A DNA stretch of 64,000 nt, from the NCBI GenBank assembly GCA_021234535.1, contig CM037840.1, positions 2,364,421 to 2,428,420 on the forward strand, given 5' to 3'. The stretch comes from Stichopus chloronotus (taxonomy: Eukaryota > Echinodermata > Holothuroidea > Aspidochirotida > Stichopodidae). The notes beneath the pieces are model-generated. The model saw nothing but the letters and a program-made list of their open reading frames with translations. It was not told where the DNA came from and searched no databases. This document shows, one piece after another, positions 23,701-38,700 of this stretch; position 1 is the first letter of the stretch; every line of letters starts with the position of its first letter. The translations under genes and the position numbers were made by a program.

Positions 23701-26700
23701 CTACAGTGTGTGAAGTTTTAGATGTTCCTCCATTGTTTTATTTTCCATAAAATCACATCTTTCAAATTTCTGTCTTAATTTCATAGACTGTTATTTCCTT
23801 CCCTACTTTTTACTTGTGACAATGATTCTTGGTGTTAATTAGAGCACACCAACACCCCTGACCCCACCCCCCCCCCCTACATCATGTCTGGTATTCTTCC
23901 CTGATGTAAATGACCTTGTTGCTCGTGAAACTGAGGTCTTAGCGGACTCCTCAATGCCTTTTTAAGATGAAAAACTGACCTACAGATTAGGTGTCCCATC
24001 AGGTACGAGTGTCTATACTTACCCCTTGCTTCACTAATGCATACATATGACCTTGCTCTAAATGCCCTCGAAACTAAATCTAGCACCACGCCCTCTAAGG
24101 CCTAGCCTGCACTAGCTGGCCTTAGAATGCGCGGTGCAAGGTCAAATGTATGCATTAGTGAAGCAAGGGGTAAGTATATGTCCACAATGTGAATACATGA
24201 ATATTTCAACATGCTTTCTTGCAAGGCCATCTGATGCAGACAGAACATTTGAAAGTTAGATTGGTTATTTTGGGCTACGTGCAGATCTGTAAGCAAGCTA
24301 AAGATCCATCCAGTGTCACTCACTTTAAATTGCACAAAAACAAAACACAAAAAGAAAAAGACAAGGAGAACATGGAAAAGGGATAAACACTTTCCCTCTC
24401 TCTGAACTGATATCAAACATGCACAGCAAGGGCACATGAAAAGATGAATATTCATGAGACATATTTACGAAGAAAATGTTAAATGCAAAGGAGAAATAAA
24501 TTTGGATAAGGATCAGAGGTACAGGTGTGCTGTTAGACTCCAGTTGTGAAGGAATATTATCACTCCACATCTTCGCTCTTGCTGCTTCCGTGAACTGCTC
24601 CAAGAATGCTTCATTCCTTTCAAAATAAGGCAGTAAATTTTCACCTGGTTGGAATTGTTTTTCTCGATTGTTTTGCTGTTTTCCTTTTCACTTTACCCCA
24701 GCCGTTCACTCACCGGCACTCAGACCACATTATGTGATAATTGTACAGCGTTGTGTGGTACGATACACTTTAATGTCATCATGAATGAGAATGAGAAAGG
24801 CTGAGTTCAAGATGGCAATCGTAAAGGTGTCTGCCTCAGTCTTTTCGAGAGAGGCAGAATAGCTTACTAGTATCTGTTTATCCAGTCCCAGAAAGGGACA
24901 GGAATGACGAGATGCCAACGAGTGGGTGAGAGGGAATTCGGAGGCCATAATTGTAATAACAGAAGAAACTAGATATCTAGATGTTTGATTCTCCAAACTT
25001 TTAAGAAACATTTGGTGGGAGGGGGGATTTGACCATTTATTCAGGAGTGATTAGCTCACTGCACGAAATGAAATACCTAAACACAACTTTCCCGGAGAAG
25101 CAATATCAGAATTTGGTTAAGTAGATAAAGCTAGAAAGGATTAGAATATTGGAAACGAAAAAGCAAGAATACTCAAGGTTTTCCGAGTCAGTCCCCTTTG
25201 CATGAGGCTAAAAAACAGCGGAGATTTCCAAAATGTGTTGAGGCACTTGAGCGAAAGGCAAACAAGGGCAAGCTAGGCCTTTGAGGGCGTGGTGCTAGAA
25301 TTGGTTTTGAGGATGATATGAGCATACAGGTAGGGTCAAATGATGCATTAGTGAGGAAGGGGGTAGGTATATGTCTACGATGTGAATGCCCTACAGTAAA
25401 CTCATGAATGATAATGGCCACCAGTTTGACAATATGGCAGAAAATTATCAAGATAAGATGATGCTGGAGTGAGCATAATCAAACAGTGAGACAAGACACT
25501 TTTTGAAAGCTTGACAAGTGACCAGAATATTGATGCTTTCTGATTATGTTTACCTGATTTTGATTATGCCTGAATATAAATTAATTTCAAGTTGGTTGAT
25601 AAATCTTGATAGTGCTCATAACTCAGAAAGCCCACTTCTAGTCCAGTTTACACTGGACCCTGAGCATGGTATCAGGCCCTGCGCTATGTGATCAAATCGT
25701 AGCGAAAATGCATATCAGACCCTGTATTTTGGATGACGAGATTGACCAGGATAAACGGATCAGACCCTGCACTTGGTGTTAAATTTGTAACTGATGTAAA
25801 CAGGGAAAGAGTTTAAACAGAGGTCAACGTTTACCTTGAACTTCTCTTTTTATTTTTTCAGAATTCTCTGCTACTTTGTACATATGATTCGATTGTAAAC
25901 AAAAGCCACCTTCCAGTATCTGGCACTGATGCTTGGGTCTGAGGGTATTAGCGAAGTACTTTTGAGTGTAAACAATTGGGGATACAATGTGGAAGGGCAG
26001 TACCGTGAGGGTAAATGCGGTGTTCTAGACTGGGACCCCGTTCTTTTCTACAATACCATCTGCATGCAGGACGACAAATCAAAGAGCACCTACTGTAAAA
26101 TTCTTCATGATTTCTGGTGAAAGTTGATCATCGTCATACCATCTCAGCTCTGATGCATGCAAAGTCAGGTTTTAAGTTCCAAAATTTTGTGTTTTGCACT
26201 ATATGAAGGAATTCCAAATTACCAGAAGCCAACATCACAGAAAATGTTGCCATGAACCCATCTACGGTATGCCAGCACTGAGGAAGAGTACATGTATACT
26301 GTAGATTTCACACAGGTGGCTGTCATTGCACAGTTTTCGAACTTTAGGACTGTTTAAACTATAATGTGCAGATAACTTGAGTTGTACAGATGCTGGAAAA
26401 TATTTGTGGTGGAAACAGTGAAAGTGTTCCTACCCTGTCCCTTCTGACATTTATTTCTGACCTCCTTTTCCATCAACTATTTAGCCTCCTTTATCTACTT
26501 CTCTTTCAATGGCAATCTCTTTGTTGTTCCATAAGACTAAAAATGGCACAATAGAACATACCTGGTATATATGCAAAATACTGGGGCAGGGACAAAGGCC
26601 CAAAAAAACTGGAAGAATACATGGAAAGAAAGAACCTATACTAAAGAAGAAAATGAAGCATCGCAGTACCTAAAGGAAACAGTAAGCATTTGCGAGCTTT

Positions 26701-29700
26701 TAATAGGCTAATGAAAATGTATCATTCGAACGAATTATTTATTTGAAAAATGATTTTCCTCTCTATTGTTTCTTCACTTCCTTAATTAAAGATTACCCTG
26801 ACCGATGAAACCGACTCCGAAACCAGAAAATACATTAAGACAACATGCGATTGCACAACAGCTCCTTTGGAGACCCTGGCCATCTCTACGAAAATTATTC
26901 ACAAAATTCATTTACTCGTTTTCTTATGAAACTATACTGTACAATGAAGCTACAATCAATCTGTTTCTCTTTCATAAATATTTTTTTCTATACATTATAC
27001 ATATTTTGCAAAGATTATTCTCTCAAAGAAGAAAAATCTATCATTTTTACTTTCTTTTTTTTTGAAACAGATAAGACAAATGATATGCAGAAATTGAACT
27101 CAAGGCTAATGATTAAAGGAAAAAGGTCCGGTCTTTCTTTTCGGCGAGTTGTTTTTTTTGCATACAAAGACACGATGAAATAATGGTGATATTAAATTTA
27201 CTGGAGGATTTCTAAAATGCGTAATGGATTTGGCAATGTCACTGATGGGAAGATCTGTGGCTGCCTTTTACATATATTAAATTTAAAAATGCTGATGAGT
27301 ACAGGACACATGATAAGCAACAGGGAGATGATAAAAATTACCCTTCAGAGCAAAACTTAAAAAAAGAAAAAAGGAAGAAAAATAAGTCACCATAAAAGGA
27401 AGAAGTACTAAAAAGCAATGATCGTACGAAGATGTTGTTTCATAAAACTTCATTTATATACATCATACAACCCTGGCTTTTTCTCAACAGGCGACATAAT
27501 AGTATTAAAATAAATAATTTATGCAACTTTGTTTCATTCTCGTCGATTCACATGAACACCAAGTCGATTGTGTTCGACGTGATTTAATGCAACTATTTGC
27601 AAATGTGTATGACAAACCTCTTCAAACAACAAATATGTTATTCAAACTTGCGTGACTTGCAAGTCGAAAATGCTTCTTGTGTACTCCTTGTGTTGCCGAC
27701 GTACTAACATGAATGTGAGATTTTCTGTTATCCTACAGTACAAGCTACTGTACAGTGATCCCCCAAACCTACACTGTAGGAATTGTATTGTCTAAGAATC
27801 CCACACTAACCATACGGCTACAGCGACACGAAAGCTTCACAAACTTTTACAGAATTCTAGTACGATCGAAGGTGTGGTTTACCTGTATTACAGAAATAAA
27901 AGGCTTTCAAAAGACTGGTTCACAAGACCTGGTTTGAGAGACCTAGTCTGAAAGACCTAGTTCAAAAATCTTTAAGGAAACGCACGAGATTCTTTAAGAG
28001 AAGGGTGGGGTTGAAGAGCACCTGTGGCAATAACTGCACTGTATACAATACATGAACACTGCTCTACAAAAGGTTTCTGAAAATGAATGACAGGTTACAT
28101 CTACTAACCGCCCATGAGATATAAGTCTAGCCAATCTACAGAGTATTCATTGCTTTTGAAATCACCATAGTCAGTTTGCGTGACATTCCACACTGATTAG
28201 TGACAACGAAAGCTACCGCACACTGCCGGGACCTGACTGCAATGTGACAAAACTCCATGTGACTGCTCGTTGCAAGAGGATCTCAATGAGTTTTAAACGC
28301 TTGTGTTGTGCTTTACTCGGGTTGCACGCTGGCAGCACATTGAACAGAACACCTCAGTGAGTTGAATCTCTTGGTCGGGAGACCCCCATGTTATGTACAT
28401 ACAGTCACCTGATTTCCAAAATGTGTGCACATCGACTGTGCAACGCCGTTCTTGGCATGACCAAATTGGTGAAAGGCCGCACACTGACTCAACTCAAATA
28501 CAACAACTTAAAATCTACTTGTGGCAAATGTGAAACACATTTGATACATCCCGTTTTTACTCAAACAACTAAAAAAACTGTCGTGAGTCGGTTCACAAGC
28601 ACAATTCCCTCACCACTGCAACAATGCGACTCAAACCTGATGGCCAGTCCCACTGAGTTTTGTTGCGTTGCAGTCATTCTGCACAGCGTGATGCAACTTA
28701 AAGCCCACTAAGCTAATGGGATGCACTTCCCAACCCTAACTCTGATGATGATGTCATAGGCAGTGATGAACTTTAGTGGTAGTCCTGGTGTCCATGACAC
28801 CCACATTTTCTACATGACAACCAAACTTTGGTGCAACATTGCCCTGGAGACAACCAAATTTGGTAAGTGCTGGAATCAAATTAAGAGTTTACTTCCAATA
28901 TCTGAAACTTTACGAGATGAACTTTGTTTCTATTCTATGGAACACCCTCAGTAATTTTATGCGTTGTCGATGGTGCTATATACACGTGGTCAAACTTAGA
29001 TTCTGAAGGTCTGTCCACACGACTGAAGCAAGATTGACAGAGTAATTAACTAAATCAGCACAAAGCAACCACAAGGCACATTTACCAAAGGCTATTTTCA
29101 TCATAGGCAACCGCTATACATGTTCAAAGAAAGACATTACAATTTCTCACATTTTCAGTCACTGTAGGAATAGATATATGTCACTAATGAGGCCAATTAA
29201 AAGTATTGGCATGTAATGGTTTCATTCTAACATGTCACAAAATGAATGACTGACTTTATGAGCCCCTTTAATTACTGTGATCACAATTATATTGCTACAA
29301 GATAAAGTCTGTCAAATCTACACAAACTTGGGTTCACATATATTTCAGAAGATATGCACCAACTCTACAAAGCAGGCTTTTTTTCCCCCCCTATTTTGCA
29401 GTTGTATATCAACTACAAATGTTCCCAAAGATGATCCATGGTCAAACCCTTGCTGTAGCGCTACAGTACACTCACTGAGTGATTATACTGTACTAACCCA
29501 CTTCAACAAAAGATAATCTGGTTGAGGAAAACACTGGGGCCCCGACAGTCTCATTTCTTTCCATTTCGACTATTCTTTTGTTGCGACTATTTTCTGTCGC
29601 ATCCATGAAGTTGTGGTAGTTACAGTAAGTTTTAAACTAGAACTACAGTACTTGCATTGTGATGTATTTTGTATTCTAGGCAGAAGAGGCCGACCCTGAC

Positions 29701-32700
29701 AATTCACTTTAACTGCAAATTATTGTTTAAGTCACTTCAGAGGATCCCACATTTTTTCTTGCGGTTACCCCATTTCAGGTACTGTAGCACCATCAGGAAT
29801 AGAACCAGTAGAATAGAGAAACATTTGGTTTCGACTACATTACACCTACCTGCTACTTTCATTGTGTAATTACATCCATGTCTGAAATTGGTGGCGCTCT
29901 TCTGACATGTTGTTTTCATGTTCAGTTAACTAGTACTGTTAACCATTCCGTTAATAGAAGTGGCTCAACACGTAGTTTCGTAATCACAACTGCACAGCCC
30001 TAATACCAACACATGCTTGGAAAGTTACATCAGAAAGCAACCCCCAATTACCACAAGTCCCCAAAGTGTTTCAAGACTGGGGTTCATTGAGCGGACCTTT
30101 ACCACCCTACTGAGCTGCAGTTGCACAGGCTGGCAGCTGGTGTATGTTGATAAAGTACAAACAATACTCAAATTACGCCTAGCGTATATGAGCAAAAGGT
30201 TACTCTGGTCAAGGGATCTACCAATCATAGGGTATACATACTGTACAGGTGACGCATTCAAGACTAATTCAATTTACAAATCTTATGGTCTCCGTGCAAC
30301 AATTTTAGCCAGAATAGTCCTTCACTGTAGATATTGTGTCTATCTTTGCAGAGCTTTGTGCAACAGATGCATCAAATAACAATGTGATGATTAAAATAAA
30401 AATCGCTTACTTTTTCTTCACCTGTCCAGGGATGTAACACTTTTGAAAACTTTTTCAAAGATTGTTGGCCACCACACAAAAATTGCTACACAACCGCAAC
30501 TGGGGTAAGCAACCACAGGTTTGGAAGGACATGGCTTAGACTGTTATAGAAAGGGAACTAACATAATTACTTCTAAAGTATTGAGAATTCTTGTTAAACA
30601 GACAGATAGACTGACAGACAGGACTTATGTTCAACAAAACTGTTCAAGTTCATCAGCATGTTTATCTCTAAGAACGTTAGAAGCTAAATGAACTTACCGG
30701 TACTAATATTCAAACAAACAGACAAATTAATATGGTCTTAAATGTTTAAGACACTAAATTACTGTACTTTATCAATTTGAGGCTTCTGCATGAATAGATT
30801 GATTAATTTTCCTTTATTATTTGAAAACTATTTACATAATATGATTCCGAAGATTACCGCGTTTTTCATGCCAGCATATTTAATACCACTCTGGAAAGCA
30901 ATATCAATAACAAAAATTGAATTAGACACATCAACAAGCAAATTAATTACCACAAAACAGCAATTAAGTTGGAAAATTTTGTTTTGTTTTACCTTTATTT
31001 TACTTTTGAAGGACACGATAAAGTGACTGTAAACCTCCTATTAATGAGCATTAAAGTTACAGGCAGCTATAAAGGGAAAACGAGCGATTTTCTGTTCGAG
31101 CGTCACAAAACCATCGTTGGCATCCAAATGAGCAGCCAATCTGTGACCATATCCCAGTCGTAAAATTATCCAATCTGCAGAAAATATGCAGGCAATAAAA
31201 CCGTACAGGGATGAACTCACCGGCCTTCCCCCCGAGTGGGTTCATGCGCCATCACGCCGTCATCAGAAACTTTTATGAGCAACTTTTAATTGGGAATAAA
31301 ATTTGTTTTCTAAAGTACCTCGGCAGTCAAAATTGAGATCAATGTTGAAAAGGCTGAGCCCATGAGCGCAAGGAAGCCATAACTTTGTAAAACAGATATG
31401 AAATGAAAGTCTGAGACAACTTTTACTGTCACTGTGTAGCAAAATGATACCTACTGTGACCACTAACAAATATTCACTTCACTTTGTAATATTCTATCAT
31501 TGTGTCTCGCCCTGAGAGACTGTTTGAATATCTGTCAGGGTAAAGACCAGAGTAGTGCCATTTGCACCAGGTGCAAATTGGATCCGGACCTGCACAAGCC
31601 AAAAAGTCTGTCAGAATTCTCGACTCTTCAGGGGTTTGGGATATTAAAAACTAAAACTAGAGCAGCAACGGTGCAGAGGCTCATACCTGAACACCCCGAG
31701 GGTTATCATTTACATATCAGTATTATGTTTATCATATCATAATCATAGGATCTACCAGAAGTATCATTATATTGAATCACCGACATAATGCAGAATATCA
31801 TAAACTAGAGCACAAACAGTGCAAAAGTTGGATCTTTGTCAACAAATCCCTATTCAAGTTTGACATCCAATAATTACGAAAGGGTTTATTTTGTGCATTT
31901 CCTACCTGGTTTGAACTAGCTATGGGCATATGAATTTTGGAAAATGCAACTTTTCCAAAATCAATTTCAATCATTAACTTCTAGCTCATTAGTGTTCATT
32001 TGCATGTGTCACAGACAGACAGACAGACAGACAGCTAGATAGATCTAGAGTGAGGCTGCACCATTACAATAGCTCACACCAGCTGGTAGGAGCTTAAGTT
32101 GTATCTGGCGATATTAGAGAAGTAAAAGTAAACACTGTTAACATGGAGAGAAATAAAAATGTTGTTCTTTGTAATTACTTCAGGAAGGAATTGCTAGCTC
32201 CCCACCTCTCCATTTTTACAAATTCAAGGGAAGACATTGCACTGCCTTCCAAATAGTAGTCCTGATACTTCAAACATTCTTTTTTTTTTTTTTTTTAAAC
32301 AAGATGACCCCATTCAGTGATAGAATACATAGAGTCAAAGAACACAGTTTCCATCAAAGTACTTTGTCACTCACTCTCAAGTTGCCATGCTATAGCAAAA
32401 TTACCTGAACCATGACAAAACGCATGCACCTCCACCTGTAATGTAATATTACAGACCTACATGTGCTATGTCGCACTTTTTGAACATGGCGACACTCTGC
32501 ACAACAACAGTGGGACATTTGGAGTAATATCTGGAAAGAAGTCATTACGAAAATAACAACATTATGGTCATCACTGTTTGTGAACACAGACATACACAGG
32601 GTGAAATTGAAACATCGACTACGCTGACCCAACAACCTTTCCTTGAGGCCTTAAAGCCCGGGGACAGACCCAACACATCTTAGAATCTAAGATTAAAAAA

Positions 32701-35700
32701 GAAACAAAAGCAATATGGAACACATTCTGGACAAGTCGTCCCACAGTACTCCTGAATATATTATCCGTGTGATGTATTGCCTCTTTGCTGAACAATTCCT
32801 GTGAGAACAAGCACGTGCTCAGCAGCCATTTTGGATACATGTCTAAGTTAAATCTTACAAAACATACAAGATTCTCTCACCAATCACCTCCTCCCATGTG
32901 GTTCACCCCTTTCTCTCATATTCCCTGCCCCCTCCCCTTTCTCAGCAAGTGATATGGTTTGAAGACAGCAAAGCTCTTCTTTCTTGCATGACGTGGAAAG
33001 TCCAATAAAGACCGCACAGTAAATTCATAAAATTGCTTCCTTGAAACCAGGAACCTATTTAATTTACATATGCTCGTAAAGTAGTTCCATACTGACTTTT
33101 TTCTCTTTTTTTTAGTTCCATACTGATTTTTTCTCTTTTTTTTTTTTTTTTTGGTGGTAATTTCCAGGGAGCAAAGAAGTTGCTCCTTCAGGAATCTGAG
33201 ACTATACGTCTCCCCTGCTTTAAGAAAATAGAAAGAAAGAAAGAAGAATAAGAATGCATAAAAAGAACGAAAAGGAGGAATGAATACGTCGCTTACCTAG
33301 ATTTCACTTCAATGTTCAAGGTGAGGTGGCTTAAGATGTCGGTAAACAGTTCTCCCACCGTGATGTCGTCCTTATCGGTAATGGAACTAAATTGCAGAGG
33401 TTTCCAATTCTTCAATTGTATGGATCCTGGGAAACAGAATGGGGAACAATACAACATTAATTACATCCGCGTGCCAAGAGTCCCTTCAGTCAGAAACCAA
33501 AATCACTCATCTTCCACTTCCTTATCTATTCCTTATCTTTCTCCCCCCTCCCCCCCCTTCCTTATACTGCAAGTTATCAATTTTACGAGAAGATATATGA
33601 CAAGTTGGATATTAAAGATGTGAAAGGAAATATCAATGCTACTTGCCATGGTAGACCAGATTGTGTGAAGTATACATGTCTACATCAGGCTATTAGAGAC
33701 AATGGAAGGGGGGGGGGGGGAGTGTTGGGGAGGAGTTTGGGTAGAGCAGTGCAGAGCAATTATCCTAAATAGGAGAGTGTTACTAGGTGCAAACAGGCGA
33801 GACCAGAGTATAGAAGCACATTAATTGCACTTCATTCAGTATACTGTAGTTGCATTTCAATGGCTAACGAGTATTCAGCAACTGTAAACACACTGACGCC
33901 CAATCTGTCACATGATATCAGGCATGATAATGACTCTCAAGGCTTCAATTTGTAACTTTTTAACAAAACGTGAAGATTTGGAGCAGACAACTTATGCGAC
34001 ATTCACCAGTTACTTAGTGTTTGATAACAGGAGATAGTGTTTGAAAAAATGAAAAAATATTTTTGGGTAAAGAAATGATAAATTTACTAACAGACTGATT
34101 TGACAGGCAGCTTATAATTCACTGAACACTTCTATCACAGGCCCTCTACACATGAGGGACATAAACTATACAGCACAAAAATACTGCCACCAACTACTGC
34201 TGGACGTAATTGTCAAAGCTTGCAACAACAGAACACCTTAAAAGCAAAAAAAATCTAAGAAAAGAGAAATTCTTGAAAACAAGAAAAAAAAAAGGAAATA
34301 GCTGCCAACACAAAGCTCCGAAAATGCAGCACTGTAATGTCATCTATCCCACCCTCTCTAAAATGAAGCACATTTCTAACAGACTTTCCATATAGTTCCA
34401 AAAGGAGATTGCAAACAATAAAATCCAGCAAAGCTCTTTGATAAATCTGCGATGACAAACACTGCCAAACAGCTTATTCACCATGGTGCTGTCTTTTCAT
34501 GCTTGGCTTAAGTGGATTTATCTTTCAAATATACCCCTGGCTCGTTAATCCTCTTGGGTAATCGGATCAGACAAAAGGGTGTCCTAAAAGGGACTTAGCC
34601 ACCCCAAGGACGAAAGGAAGAAGAAAAAAACAGGCTAGAAAGACTGGATTACAGACCTACATATACACTGCATGTATAATGCAAAAGAGATTATTATATT
34701 ATTTCTTTAGAAAGAGAAAGGCAAAGAGTGAATCCAATCCCCATTTCCAAGATTAAACTATCCTTTTCATTGACATTCCTTTTTGAGAAGACGGCATCCT
34801 TGCTCTGAAGCAGAGTGGTAAGATTTTTGTCTGTGCTAATCGAAATGAAATCTGACTACTGTAAGATTTTATTTCACCCTTCAGTGTGACTGTGTTAGGG
34901 GCTGAGGGATAAGGGGGTGGGGGAAAAGGAGGCGGGTAGTGGAGGAGGGTAGTGGAAAGTAGAGTGGGAGAGTGTAATGTTATGTTTGAATGCAATATTT
35001 AGAAAACAAATATTAGCAAAGCTTGCATAGCTTGGAAAGAGTATTTCAGATATAGTAGACATATACTTGATGCAGTAGACAAACAGATATGAAACTTAAA
35101 TTTGTATAAACAAAATAAGCAAGCTCCTTGATCAGAGAAAAAAAAACAACAAATAATGGACCAGGCGAGAGAGAAAGCTAAAGATGGCTCTGGTGGAAGG
35201 GCTGTACAAGCTTACTAGTAAATCCTGACATACTGTAGCTATGTAAGGCTACCACAGTCACCTCAAAGTGTTCAATTTGTTACCCTTTGATATATCATGT
35301 AAATGGAAGTTACACAACAAAACAAACAATTTCAAAGGCTAAGTGGATGGTGATTGAGAATAAAAATGAAACAGCAGTGTCCTAGGATGATGGATGACAA
35401 AAATGGCGAACTGAAGGAGGAGACAAGCAAAGATAATCAAGCAGTCTGGACTTGTGTTACATTTCTCCATAGGTCATCTTAGGTATACAGTAGGTATGCC
35501 TAAGAAGAGTCACACCTCTCTATGTAGGTAGATCATCTTTGGTTCAGGTATACTGAAGAAGTGTCACATCTCTTCATAAGCAGATCATCTTTGGTTCAGA
35601 TATGTTGAAGGAGTGTCACATATATCTCCTAGTAGATCATCTTTGGTTCAGGTACGCTGGAGGAGTAAGGTGTATCATCTGTGGTTCAGGTATGCTGGAG

Positions 35701-38700
35701 GAGTAAGGTGTATCACCTTTGGTTCAGGTACGCTGGAGGAGTAAGGTGTATCATCTTTGGTGCAGGTATGTTGAAGAAGTGTCACAATCTTTGGGGGATG
35801 TATGTGAAAAGAGAGTAACATCTATCTACTCTACAAGTAGATTATCTTTGGTGCAGTTATACTCAAGGAGTGTCAAATCCCTGTAGGTACAGTATATATC
35901 ACCTTTGGTGCAGGCACAGTATGTTAAAGAAGTGTCACATTTTTTAAGTAGGTGGATCATCTTTTATTCCGGTATGTTGAAGGAGTGTCACGTCCACCTA
36001 TAGGTGGATCATATTTGCTTTAGGTAAATTGTTGTGAAGGAGTCACATCTCTCAATCTAGGTATCTGCAGATCACCTTTGGTACAGGCATATTGAAGGTC
36101 TCCAATCCTTGTAGGTAGAGAATTTTCGACGCAGGTATGCTGCAGTATTACATCTCTCCACAGCTAGATCATTTTTGGTACAGTATGTTGAAATAGTATC
36201 ACATCCCTGTAGGTAGAGAATCTTTGATGCAGGTTATGTTGAAGGGGTGCCACATCTCTCCACAGGTAGGTCATCTTTGGTACAGGTATGTTGAGTATTT
36301 CTTTCATGTATGGCTACTGTATTCTCTGGGACAATCGACTTATTTTCAGTAGACTTAGATTGATTAAACAGATTTTTGCAAACTCCCACAAAATTGACAA
36401 ATTTTAATTCACATTTCAACATGTTAAGGGGGGATGGAATAATTATAATACCAGGAGATTAAAAAAATATCTCCATGGTCAACCCTTTCCTGTCTGAAAC
36501 TGAGAGTAACAATCACATGTATTGTGGAAATCTCTCATCCTCAGGTATCGAATATTCATGTCTTGATACATGATTAATTTACAGGGGATGGATTGACAAA
36601 GGTAACTTGAGAAATGCTCATTAATGTGAAGCTAACAAAGGACCAAAGCAGAGATTACAGGACACGGAAGAGAGACTGTAGGCGTTGAACTCTGGGATTC
36701 CTGGATAAACAGGTGATACCTAACTGTCTACGGGTCATCTTGGTTGCTATGGTGCACAACATCAACCTGCCTGGGAAACCTACAATCTAAATCATTTGTT
36801 AATGCATCCTCTTGGAAGTAATGACTCGAATGAAGACATTTCTCAAAAGAAACCTAGATGATATGCCCACAAAAACTTATGCATTAAGTTGTAAAGGTTT
36901 TCTACACTGATTTCTATCAACTCCACAACAATCGCTATATAATCTTGTAAGTCACTAATCTTCAAGATTTACCAGGAAAATGTCATTCAGGAGGCAAAAA
37001 TGCACAACCCCTTCCTACTGTACTAGCACTTAACAAATTCTGTTGGTGGTATATACATGATGCAAAATCTATGCTGATGATCTGTAAATTAATTCAGTTT
37101 GATGGTCTGAGGCTTGGTACGAACGACTGGTACCGTCAGACACTGGCAGAGTGACACGAAGGATGGGAAATGGATCGTGATTTTTAGATCCGTGCATGTC
37201 ACGAAATATTCAAAAGGCTGTGCCCGGTCCGATGAAAAGTTCTACCCGTGCACAAAACGTTTACTGTACGTAGCAGATTGCCACAGATGCCACACAGGAA
37301 AAAAATTTGGTTCTTGTTCGCTACATGTTTGTTTTATCAGGTTTACATGTTGCATTTCTTGATCATTCATCCATTTGTAACATTTTGCTATGTTTTCCAT
37401 ATTTAAATGATTGTTGATTTCAAAGTCAGGTCACCTGTCAGGGACATGCCAGAATATAGCAAAAAAAAAAAGCATCAAAACACAGGGGATGCAATCTGAT
37501 ACCAAAGGAAGAACAATTTTAAAAAGATAAAAAAAAAATAAGAATAAAACATGCAAAGAAGGAATGAAATGTTTCAATGGGTGAATACTGTAAATGAGCT
37601 GATGGCTTGAAAGGAGATCTTGAAAATAACCAACAAATAGCCATGACTAACACCTTGCACAACCCATGTAGGGTATGCTGTTGATCTACACTTTATTTTA
37701 AGGGTTCTTATTTGACTTAACATTTGCGAGGCTGTTTATACACCAAGTACCTTTTTTTTTAATGGAGGTACCATACTACACGTGAACAGTAAATACTGTG
37801 CGGCAAATTGAATCCCATAAATAGCACACTGTATGGCTTTAAGATGTCTTTGGGCATATATCCCCCCAAAAGTCCTGCCATACGGTAATAAAGCACTACA
37901 GTGTGAGATGCAGAGGGCCCGAGTTACTGTATCTCAAAGCAGTATGAACTAAACTATATATCCCAAAACAGTACTTCAAAATCCCACAAGGCAGACACTT
38001 GCAGTTACTCACTAGGAACAAGTTTGGAGTCATTCCACCTGAAATCATCAAATTTTCATTTAAAAATAGTGAGATGTAACAAGCATCCAAGAACAGTAAG
38101 CTACACATGTGCTCTGTTTTGTTCTCCCCAAACAACCCACACCCACCCCTTTCTGCTATGTTCATGTATTAGCACTACAACCCCCTTTCTTTAATCATCC
38201 TCATTATTAAAGGCACTCTTGTTTCCTCAAGTATGCAGTGTTACGCCCCCCCTCCCCCCTTCCGTTTCATCAGCTCGACCATAACACAATGCTGTACCAT
38301 CCCTGTCTCAATCTGTGGCCATCTCCAGTAAGTAGCATTACGCATTACCCTCACCTTCTGCATATGTGGCCAGGATTTCTTTGTACTCCAGCTTCGTCAG
38401 GGCTATTTTTATGAGCTCGGACAGTTTCGTGCTGCTTGGAATGATTGCGTAGCCATCTTTGCCTTTTGGTTCCTCTCTAGGACTGCCGGCAAAGTGAACT
38501 TTGCAGTGAATTGGTAACATCTTCATAGGCTCTGGAAGGAGAGAAAAATGAAGTGTTACGGACCTTGATCTTTGTCACCCACCACCAAGTGTAGACGGAT
38601 CTCTCTTCTTCAAATTGTGAATCAGGGAAACTGAATGAAAACACACAGGTGGGTAAAAATAAAAAGAAGGGAAATGTTGAGGGTGAATTTTTTTAACGCT

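Larger units (their letters stand above)
19823..33296 (-). other. dve intron 3 (13.5 kb)
   Basis: Donor gtaagc, acceptor catcatttcaccag. Contents: ATG/GAT microsatellite (20.7 kb), short tandem repeats at 21.2-22.6 kb, a TTAA MITE (22.0-22.3 kb), foldback repeats (24.0 and 25.3 kb), a possible terminal-inverted-repeat element (28.2-28.7 kb), the candidate alternative first exon (31.2 kb) and a CAGA microsatellite (32.0 kb). The remainder is A+T-rich without recognisable features. Confidence 0.85.
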
